A DNA stretch of 12,334 bases from JAVKSM01 sp039583705 (GTDB taxonomy: Bacteria; Actinomycetota; Actinomycetes; Mycobacteriales; Pseudonocardiaceae), in the NCBI GenBank assembly GCA_039583705.1, contig JAVKSM010000101.1, forward strand, positions 1 through 12,334. The letters are read 5' to 3'. The position numbers were made by a program, and so were the translations under genes. Positions 7,152 through 12,334 of this stretch are shown here, piece after piece (positions within the stretch are counted from its first letter, which is position 1; each line of letters starts with the position of its first letter). Below the pieces are notes generated by a model. The model did not search any database and was not told the origin of the DNA. It saw nothing but the letters and a program-made list of their open reading frames with translations.

Positions 7152-9311
7152 TCACTCCGTGCGCTGCAGCACGAGAAGCGACCGGGCCGGCACGGTCAGC
7201 ACCTCACCCGCGGCCACGTGCCGGGCCGAGTCCGGCAACCCACTCGCCGCAACGCCCAGCACCACCCCGGAGGTGCCGGTGAGGATCTCGGCGGTCACGG
7301 TGTCGAGGACGACCGCCCACCGCGAGCCGTAGTCGGCGCCGGGCAGGGTCATCTCCATGTCCTCCCAGTAGGCGTTGAAGCACAGCAGGAAGGAGTCGTC
7401 GCTCACCCGCTGGCCCCGGGTGTCAAGGTCGGGGATGCCCTCGCCGTTGAGGAACACGGCGATGCAGTGGCCGAACGCGGCCTCCCAGTCCTGCTCGGTC
7501 ATCTCCTCGGCCGACGGCGTGAACCATGCGATGTCGCGCAGCTCCTCGCCCTTGCGGATCGGCCGGCCGGCGAAGAACCGGCGACGCCGCAATACCGGAT
7601 GTGCCGCCCGCAGCGCCGTGAGTCCGGCGGTGAAGATCGCCAACTCGGCCCGTGTCTTGACCTGTGACCAGTCCACCCACGAGGTCTCATTGTCCTGGCA
7701 GTAGGCGTTGTTGTTGCCACCCTGGCTGCGGCCGATCTCGTCGCCGTGCAGCAGCATCGGCACGCCCTGGGACAGGAACAGCGTCGCGAGCAGGTTGCGC
7801 TGCTGGCGGGCGCGCAGCGCCAGCACCGCCGCGTCGTCGGTGGGTCCCTCGACACCGCAGTTCCAGGAGCGGTTGTCGTCGGCTCCGTCGCGCCCGCCCT
7901 CGCCGTTGGCCTGGTTGTGCTTGTCGTTGTAGGAGACCAGGTCGGCGAGGGTGAAGCCGTCGTGCGCCGTGACGAAGTTGATCGAGGCGACCGGCCGGCG
8001 CCCGTCGTCCTGGTAGAGGTCGGATGACCCGGTGAGCCGCGAGGCGAACTCGCCCAGCGTGCCCGGCTCGCCCCGCCAGAAGTCGCGCACCGTGTCGCGG
8101 AACTTGCCGTTCCATTCCGTCCACAGTGGCGGGAAGTTGCCGACCTGGTAGCCACCAGGTCCGACGTCCCACGGCTCGGCGATGAGCTTCACCTGGCTGA
8201 TCACCGGATCCTGCTGGACGAGGTCGAAGAACACCGAAAGCCGGTCGACGTCGTAGAACTCCCGGGCGAGCGTCGATGCCAGGTCGAAGCGGAACCCGTC
8301 GACATGCATCTCGCTCACCCAGTAGCGCAATGAATCCATGATCAACTGTAGGGTGTGGGGGCTGCGGACGTTGAGTGAGTTCCCGGTGCCGGTGTAGTCC
8401 AGGTAGTACTGCGGGTCGTCTTCGACGAGCCGGTAGTAGGAGCCGTTGTCGATCCCCCGCATCGACAGCGTGGGGCCCAGGTGGTTGCCCTCGGCGGTGT
8501 GGTTGTACACGACGTCGAGGATCACCTCGATCCCCACCTCGTGCAGCGAGCGGACCATCGCCTTGAACTCGGCGACCTGGTTACCGGGCGCTCCCAGCGC
8601 GGCGTAGCCGGCGTGCGGCGCGAAGAACGCGATCGTGTTGTAGCCCCAGTAGTTGCGCAGCCCGCGCTCGAGGAGGTGGTGATCCTGGACGAACTGGTGC
8701 ACCGGCATGAGCTCGACGGCCGTGACGCCCAGCCCCCGCAGGTGATCGATCACGACCGGGTGCGCCACGCCGGAGTAGGTGCCGCGCTGCGCGGCGGGGA
8801 TGTCGGGGTGGAGCACGGTCAAGCCCCGCACGTGTGCCTCGTAGATCACCGACTCGTTGTAGGGCACCCGGGGCGGCCGGTCGGTACCCCAGTCGAAGAA
8901 CGGGTTGACGACGACCGACCTCGGGACGTGCGGCGCCGAGTCACGGTCGTTGCGCTTCTCGGGGTCGGCGAAGCGGTAGCCGAAGACCGACTCGTCCCAT
9001 TCGACCTCACCGGCGAGCGCCTTGGCGTACGGGTCGATGAGCAGCTTGGCCGGGTTGCAGCGGATGCCGGCACCCGGGTCGTAGGGTCCGTGGACGCGGT
9101 AGCCGTAGCACTGACCGGGGCCGATACCGGCCAGGTAGCCGTGCCAGACCGACCCGTCCACCTCGGGTAGCCCGACCCGGGTCTCGGTGCCGTCCTCGTC
9201 GAACAGGCACAGCTCCACCCGGGTAGCCACCTCGGAGAACAACGCGAAGTTCGTGCCCGCCCCGTCGTAGCTGGCTCCCAACGGGTAAGCGGTTCCGGGC
9301 CACGGCCGCAT
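7152..9311 (-). CDS. glgX: Glycogen debranching enzyme (isoamylase type, GlgX/TreX)
   Basis: This GH13 debranching enzyme hydrolyses alpha-1,6 branch points of glycogen or limit dextrins, giving linear maltodextrins for TreY. From ATG 9311 it is 719 residues, the expected length. An N-terminal CBM48/E-set domain (about 1-150) opens with PGTAYPLGASYDGAGTNFAL. The catalytic domain follows, with YEAHVRGLT (157-165), DVVYNHTAEG (266-275), the nucleophile in GFRFDLA (Asp343), the acid/base in AEPWD (Glu379) and the third acidic residue in TAHDGFTL (Asp451). GDEIGRSQGGNNNAYCQDN (523-541) is typical of GlgX/TreX. The frame is open far upstream, but ATG 9311 has AGGAGG with a 6-base spacer and gives the family N-terminus. 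It is the first gene of the operon. In this context it serves as TreX; GlgX is the general family name, and the trehalose role is inferred from position. Confidence 0.95.
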   Translation of the reverse strand: MRPWPGTAYPLGASYDGAGTNFALFSEVATRVELCLFDEDGTETRVGLPEVDGSVWHGYLAGIGPGQCYGYRVHGPYDPGAGIRCNPAKLLIDPYAKALAGEVEWDESVFGYRFADPEKRNDRDSAPHVPRSVVVNPFFDWGTDRPPRVPYNESVIYEAHVRGLTVLHPDIPAAQRGTYSGVAHPVVIDHLRGLGVTAVELMPVHQFVQDHHLLERGLRNYWGYNTIAFFAPHAGYAALGAPGNQVAEFKAMVRSLHEVGIEVILDVVYNHTAEGNHLGPTLSMRGIDNGSYYRLVEDDPQYYLDYTGTGNSLNVRSPHTLQLIMDSLRYWVSEMHVDGFRFDLASTLAREFYDVDRLSVFFDLVQQDPVISQVKLIAEPWDVGPGGYQVGNFPPLWTEWNGKFRDTVRDFWRGEPGTLGEFASRLTGSSDLYQDDGRRPVASINFVTAHDGFTLADLVSYNDKHNQANGEGGRDGADDNRSWNCGVEGPTDDAAVLALRARQQRNLLATLFLSQGVPMLLHGDEIGRSQGGNNNAYCQDNETSWVDWSQVKTRAELAIFTAGLTALRAAHPVLRRRRFFAGRPIRKGEELRDIAWFTPSAEEMTEQDWEAAFGHCIAVFLNGEGIPDLDTRGQRVSDDSFLLCFNAYWEDMEMTLPGADYGSRWAVVLDTVTAEILTGTSGVVLGVAASGLPDSARHVAAGEVLTVPARSLLVLQRTE

Positions 9312-9317
9312 GGCGCT

Positions 9318-9323
9318 CCTCCT
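9318..9323 (-). promoter_or_regulatory. Shine-Dalgarno sequence fixing the glgX start
   Basis: On the minus strand this reads AGGAGG, 6 bases before ATG 9311. It selects 9311 over upstream in-frame start codons, which would add up to 245 residues unrelated to the family. Confidence 0.75.
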
Positions 9324-9368
9324 GCTCGCTGGTCCGGTGCGGGCGCCGGCTGGCCCGAAGTCCCATTT

Positions 9369-9374
9369 ATGGTA
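9369..9374 (-). promoter_or_regulatory. Possible -10 box for the glgX-treY-treZ operon
   Basis: On the minus strand this reads TACCAT, within the only A/T-rich patch (about 9364-9374) of the 156-base region between glgX and the divergent HIT gene. It fits the TAnnnT consensus and would give an untranslated leader of about 50 bases containing the AGGAGG site. No convincing -35 box is visible at normal spacing. Confidence 0.3.
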
Positions 9375-9453
9375 GCGGACGGCAACCGGCGCTCCCGGCG
9401 GTCGCGGGCCCTCCCGAGGCGTGCGGTCACCGGGGCCGACAGCGCAGGGGCGG

Positions 9454-9459
9454 TAGGGT
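9454..9459 (+). promoter_or_regulatory. Putative -10 box (TAGGGT) for the HIT gene
   Basis: TAGGGT ends 8 bases before GTG 9468. This is the layout of a leaderless or very short-leader actinobacterial promoter, and no separate good Shine-Dalgarno sequence is present at this start. The AGGG inside the box could serve as a weak one, so the two readings cannot be separated by eye. Confidence 0.35.
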
Positions 9460-9467
9460 GTGACGCC

Positions 9468-9896
9468 GTGCCGACCGTGTTCACCCGGATCATCACAGGA
9501 GAGCTGCCCGGCCGCTTCGTCTGGCGTGACGAGCAGGCCGTGGCATTCTTGTCGATCAACCCTATGGGTCCCGGCCACACCCTGGTCGTCCCGCTGGCGG
9601 AGGTCGACCACTGGGTCGACGCCGGTGACGAGCTCATGGCCCACCTGACGTGGGTGAGCCGGCGGATCGCGGCGGCGCAGCAGGCCGTCTACTCGCCGCC
9701 CCGGGTGGGCCTGGTGATCGCCGGCTTCGAGGTGCCGCACCTGCACCTGCACGTCTACCCGGTGCAGGACCTCGACGGGTTCGACTTCCGCAATGCCGAC
9801 CGTGACCCTGACCCGGCAGCACTGGATGAGTCCGCCGGCAAGCTGCGCGAGGCGTTGCGGGCGGCTGGGCACGGTGACCACGTGCCGGAGGCCTGA
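9468..9896 (+). CDS. HIT (histidine triad) family protein
   Basis: This is a 142-residue cytosolic nucleotide hydrolase/transferase of the HIT superfamily, which typically cleaves adenosine or guanosine phosphoramidates and related nucleotides. The N-terminal pattern TRIITGELPGRFVWRDEQAVAFLSINP (6-32) and the GPGHTLVVP loop (34-42) are characteristic of Hint-like proteins. The triad is in VPHLHLHVYP, with His91, His93 and His95 in the H-x-H-x-H arrangement. The start is GTG 9468; an earlier in-frame start at 9369 would add an Arg-rich, non-family extension overlapping the promoter region. The gene is divergent from the trehalose operon across a 156-base gap. It is followed on the same strand by the phosphatase remnant, with which it may once have been co-transcribed. 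The true substrate cannot be told from sequence. Confidence 0.92.
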   Translation: MPTVFTRIITGELPGRFVWRDEQAVAFLSINPMGPGHTLVVPLAEVDHWVDAGDELMAHLTWVSRRIAAAQQAVYSPPRVGLVIAGFEVPHLHLHVYPVQDLDGFDFRNADRDPDPAALDESAGKLREALRAAGHGDHVPEA

Positions 9897-9947
9897 CCGT
9901 CGCCGAATGTCCCGCCCCACCGTCCGAGGCGGGTCGCGGAGCGGCCC

Positions 9948-10291
9948 CGCGGGAGCCCTCACCGGCTGGAGTCGGACGGATCCGTCGACCCGGCGCTGAC
10001 CGACCTGGGGTGGCGCCAGGCGGAACGGCTCGTCGTGGTCTGCCACGCCGGCCCTGTCAACGTGCTGCTCGCCGAGGTGACTCGGGCTGGCCCGGCCGCT
10101 GACCTTCCCGCTCGACTACACCGGGATCACCCGGGTCGTCCTCACTCGCCGCGGCCGTCGGCCGTCGGTTGGTACGTTCGGTCAACGAGGCCCGGCGCGC
10201 GCGGGATCTCCTCGACCCGGAGCGTGACGGGGCACCCCCTGCGCGGTGCTCAGGCCGCGCGCTCGGCCCGATGCCGGTCATCGGGGTGTAG
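9948..10291 (+). pseudogene. Remnant of a histidine phosphatase (phosphoglycerate-mutase-like) gene
   Basis: Pieces of one family appear in order on the plus strand, in three frames. First comes SPHRLESDGSVDPALTDLG continuing to WRQAERL (about 9954-10031). In the intact family this follows the catalytic RHG motif, of which only a garbled 'RG' is left. It then runs directly, in the same frame, into VVVCHAGPVNVLLAEV (10032-10079), the late region with the second catalytic His (CHAG, normally CHGG). About 100 central residues are missing. A frameshift near 10080 leads to LTFPLDYTGITRVVLTRRG (about 10099-10155), and another near 10165 to VRSVNEARRARDLLDPERDG (10172-10231), typical of the C-terminus. 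This last frame stays open to TAG 10291 and overlaps the 3' end of the opposing exporter gene. No functional phosphatase can be made. This fills the otherwise gene-free space between the HIT and exporter genes. Confidence 0.75.
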
Positions 10292-11767
10292 TTGGGGTCC
10301 GGCGACGCCGCAGTGCGGGCATTCGGACAGCCGCAGCGGCGGCGGTGCGGGCACCTTCGGCTCGCCGGCCGGCATGATCGGGCGGGGGCGACGGACGAGC
10401 AACGCGGCGAGCAGGCCACCGGCGGCGAGCAGGGCAGCGCCGATGAGCATGGCGTGGTAGAAGCCGGCGGCGAAGACGGCTGGGCGGGTGTAGTCGTCGC
10501 CCCCCAGCCCGACGACGACGGGGATCACGGCCACCGCGAGGAGGCCGGCGGAGCGAGCGACCGCATTGTTGACCCCGGAGGCGGTGCCCGCCTGCTCGGC
10601 TGGCGCGGCCCCCAGCACGGTCGCGGTGAGCGGGGCCACGGTGAGCGCCAGTCCGAGCCCGAGCAACGCGACGGCTGGCAGCACGTCGGGGAGGTAGGAC
10701 GCACCAGGCCCGATCCGCAGGGTGAGCAGGAAGCCACCGGCGGCGAGCAGCGGGCCGACCGTCATCGGCAGCCGGGGTCCGATCCGTTCGGCCAGCGCTC
10801 CGGTTCGGGCGGAGAGCAGCAGCATGAGCGCCGTGACGGGCAGCATGGCCGTGCCGGCCTTGAGCGGGGAGAAACCCGCCACCGTCTGCAACTGCAGGAC
10901 GAGCAGGAAGAAGAACACCCCGAGCGCGGCGTAGACCAGCAGTGTCACGGCGTTGGCCGCTCGGAACAGCCGGTTTCCGAAGATGCCCAGCGGCACCAGG
11001 GGGTGCGCGGCGCGCCGCTCGGTGACCAGGAACGCCGCTATCGCGGCCAGACCCACGAGCCCGGCGGTGACCATGCCGGTGCCGGTGCCGGACGAGCCGG
11101 CTCCGGTCACGGCGTAGCTCACGCCGCCGAGTCCGAGCGCGCCGAGCACCGCCCCCGGGACGTCGATCGCCCCGGCCGCCGCCGGGTCGCGGCTCTCCGG
11201 GACGTGCCGCAGCGCGACCGTGATCACCACCGCCGCCAGCGGAAGGTTGACGAGGAAGACCGCCCGCCAGTCGAACTGGACCAGCCAGCCGCCGAGGAAC
11301 GGCCCAACGGCACCGGCGACGCCGCCGAGCCCGGACCACGCGCCGACCGCCCGCGCCCGGTCGCCAGGCGCGAAGGATGCCGAGATGATCGCCAGGCTGC
11401 CCGGGGTGAGCAGCGCGCCGCCGATGCCCTGCAACGCGCGGGCCCCGACGAGGACCCCGGCGGTCGGGGCAAGGCCGCACAGCAGCGATGCGGTGGCGAA
11501 CCACACCGTGCCGACGAGGAAAATCCGGCGCCGCCCGAAGCGGTCCCCCAACGAACCGCCGAGCAGGATGAGTGCCGCCAGCGGCAGCGCATAACCGTTG
11601 ATGATCCACTGCAGGGTGGTGAAGTCGGCGCCCAGGTCGCGGCCGATCCGCCGCAGGGCGACGTTGACGACGGTGGTGTCCAGCATCGCCATGCCCGAAC
11701 CGCCGACGGTCGCCAGCAGCACCCAGCGTCCAGTGGCGGTCCCCATCCGGACGGCGGTGGCAGCCAC
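10250..11767 (-). CDS. MFS drug exporter of the DHA2 (EmrB/QacA) family
   Basis: This inner-membrane, proton-coupled exporter probably expels hydrophobic or cationic small molecules. It is 505 residues with about 14 hydrophobic segments. The family motifs are present: LDTTVVNVALRRI (29-41, DHA2 motif D1), GSLGDRFGRRR (71-81, motif A), ARALQGIGGALLTPGSL (109-124), GAVGPFLGGWL (152-162, motif C) and WRAVFLVNLPL (167-177). The C-terminal cytosolic tail carries a Cys-Pro-His-Cys (483-486) followed by a His/Arg-rich end. GTG 11767 is preceded by TAGCGT with a 6-base spacer, which suits a leaderless transcript; ATG 11746 is an alternative that removes 7 residues. An inverted repeat overlaps this promoter. 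The upstream membrane-protein gene on the same strand ends 76 bases before. The substrate cannot be inferred. No regulator gene of its own is visible nearby. Confidence 0.92.
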   Translation of the reverse strand: MAATAVRMGTATGRWVLLATVGGSGMAMLDTTVVNVALRRIGRDLGADFTTLQWIINGYALPLAALILLGGSLGDRFGRRRIFLVGTVWFATASLLCGLAPTAGVLVGARALQGIGGALLTPGSLAIISASFAPGDRARAVGAWSGLGGVAGAVGPFLGGWLVQFDWRAVFLVNLPLAAVVITVALRHVPESRDPAAAGAIDVPGAVLGALGLGGVSYAVTGAGSSGTGTGMVTAGLVGLAAIAAFLVTERRAAHPLVPLGIFGNRLFRAANAVTLLVYAALGVFFFLLVLQLQTVAGFSPLKAGTAMLPVTALMLLLSARTGALAERIGPRLPMTVGPLLAAGGFLLTLRIGPGASYLPDVLPAVALLGLGLALTVAPLTATVLGAAPAEQAGTASGVNNAVARSAGLLAVAVIPVVVGLGGDDYTRPAVFAAGFYHAMLIGAALLAAGGLLAALLVRRPRPIMPAGEPKVPAPPPLRLSECPHCGVAGPQLHPDDRHRAERAA

Positions 11768-11773
11768 CGGCCG

Positions 11774-11779
11774 ACGCTA
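11774..11779 (-). promoter_or_regulatory. Putative -10 box (TAGCGT) for a leaderless exporter transcript
   Basis: On the minus strand TAGCGT lies 6 bases before GTG 11767, fitting the TAnnnT plus 6-7 bases arrangement of leaderless actinobacterial genes. Four of its bases also belong to the inverted repeat at 11776-11803. Confidence 0.4.
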
Positions 11780-11803
11780 CCCCGGGCAGCCTGCCGGGGT
11801 AGC
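11776..11803. promoter_or_regulatory. Near-perfect inverted repeat overlapping the exporter promoter
   Basis: The plus strand reads GCTACCCCGGGCAG followed directly by CCTGCCGGGGTAGC. The arms are complementary except for one extra G in the left arm. It lies in the 76-base gap between the upstream membrane-protein gene and the exporter, covering part of the putative -10 box. Two readings are possible: an operator for a dimeric repressor controlling the exporter, or a rho-independent-like hairpin ending the upstream gene. The lack of a T-run and the overlap with the promoter favour an operator. Confidence 0.5.
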
Positions 11804-11843
11804 CGAAGCGACCAGCGCGGAGCCGACGAGTCACGGCTAGCAG

Positions 11844-12230
11844 TTACCTTGCGTCACGGACATGACCGGCCCGGCGCAGCGTGACCACGGTCGCGACGAT
11901 GAAAACGAGGCCGAGGAACCGCCCGGCTGGGATGAAGTAGGCGGTCAGCGCGAACGGCAGCAGCGGAGCCCCGAGGTTCAGCACCGCGACCAGTCCCGGC
12001 GCGGTCGCCACGAACCCGGGCGTGCTCAGCCAGCCGGGTAACCGACCGGACAGCCTCCCGGCGATCGCGGTGGTCCCGATCATCATGGCCAGTGCAACCA
12101 CGTGCGCCGCCCCGCCGATCAGGTAGCCGACGGTGAACAGCGCTTCCGCCGCTGCGGGCTGGCCGGCCAGCCCGGTCGAGGTGAGCGCGTCAATCATGAC
12201 CGCGCTCAGGAGCAGGGTGGTGCCGGCCAT
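11844..12230 (-). CDS. Small hydrophobic membrane protein, possibly lacking its N-terminus
   Basis: This is a 128-residue protein from ATG 12230 with about four hydrophobic segments: roughly 1-22, 30-58 (LFTVGYLIGGAAHVVALAMMIGTTAIA), 70-95 (STPGFVATAPGLVAVLNLGAPLLPFALTAYF) and 98-118 (PAGRFLGLVFIVATVVTL). It ends in a basic tail, RRAGHVRDAR. I do not recognise a named family. The overall look is like the C-terminal half of the roughly 200-residue, six-helix hypothetical membrane proteins of actinobacteria. The ATG has no good ribosome binding site and begins almost inside a hydrophobic segment, so the true start may lie upstream in another frame or the gene may be truncated. In the ATG frame an upstream stop (TGA) occurs with no better start between. 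It is on the same strand as the exporter, 76 bases upstream. Function unknown. Confidence 0.6.
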   Translation of the reverse strand: MAGTTLLLSAVMIDALTSTGLAGQPAAAEALFTVGYLIGGAAHVVALAMMIGTTAIAGRLSGRLPGWLSTPGFVATAPGLVAVLNLGAPLLPFALTAYFIPAGRFLGLVFIVATVVTLRRAGHVRDAR

Positions 12231-12334
12231 GCGCCGAGGGTCACCGCAACCTGCGCACCACGCACCGATGACCGTCCGATGACCGCCTCACGGGCACGCG
12301 AGGCCGGGGCACTACTGGGCACTATCTGAGCGGG

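Noticed and set aside
6182..7282. 366-codon plus-strand frame opposite treY.
   Set aside because: Antisense shadow of a well-supported enzyme gene; no recognisable domain.
9312..10046. Upstream extension of the glgX frame by up to 245 codons.
   Set aside because: The extension is antisense to the HIT gene, lacks family similarity and is excluded by the strong AGGAGG site before ATG 9311.
10035..10460. 141-codon plus-strand frame starting within the phosphatase remnant.
   Set aside because: Only its first 16 or so codons (CHAGPVNVLLAEV) are ancestral coding sequence; after the frameshift near 10080 it is random, then runs antisense to the exporter gene.
10292..11884. 530-codon plus-strand frame opposite the exporter gene.
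   Set aside because: Highly polar Gln/Arg/His/Glu/Asp/Gly-rich product, the typical complement of a hydrophobic membrane-protein gene in high-GC DNA; no ribosome binding site.
1..12334. CRISPR arrays, tRNA/rRNA genes, IS elements, prophage genes, direct-repeat attachment sites.
   Set aside because: No regularly spaced repeats, tRNA cloverleaf, transposase, integrase or phage structural motif was found by reading either strand, although a covariance-model search was not possible.

Overview
The window reads as a high-GC (about 70% by eye) actinobacterial chromosome segment. Coding frames end most codons in G or C, GTG starts are common, several starts sit 6-8 bases after a TAnnnT hexamer (the leaderless-transcript layout frequent in Actinomycetota), and the proteins look actinobacterial. 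I cannot assign a genus.

Layout. The left edge holds a minus-strand fragment that resembles the middle of an XRE-type regulator. Divergent from it is an intact dTDP-glucose 4,6-dehydratase gene (rmlB, 161-1156). Next comes a small, poorly understood stretch (about 1198-1914): a lower-GC minus-strand reading frame of unknown origin, a possible 28-codon leader frame, and a plus-strand hypothetical gene with a strong ribosome binding site and a probable frameshift. A hairpin at 1935-1963 separates it from a decayed aromatic-amino-acid-decarboxylase-like gene (1968-2487, minus) that has lost most of its middle. A CoA-binding protein gene (2600-3094, plus) follows.

The core of the window is a complete minus-strand operon, glgX/treX (9311-7152), treY (7147-4838) and treZ (4827-3091), with gaps of 4 and 10 bases. 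Its products form the TreX-TreY-TreZ route: GlgX/TreX debranches glycogen, TreY turns the reducing-end maltosyl unit of a linear maltodextrin into a trehalosyl unit, and TreZ releases trehalose. All three keep their catalytic residues. Divergent from the operon is a HIT-family gene (9468-9896), followed by a second decayed gene, a histidine phosphatase (phosphoglycerate-mutase-like) remnant, then a minus-strand 14-helix DHA2-type drug exporter (11767-10250). A near-perfect inverted repeat overlaps the exporter's putative -10 box. Upstream on the same strand is a small membrane protein that may lack its N-terminus.

I see no phage, IS, CRISPR, tRNA or rRNA, and no clearly novel multi-gene system. 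The points most worth attention are the two remnants that keep both termini but lack the catalytic centre, the unexplained 1198-1914 stretch, and the inverted repeat at the exporter promoter.
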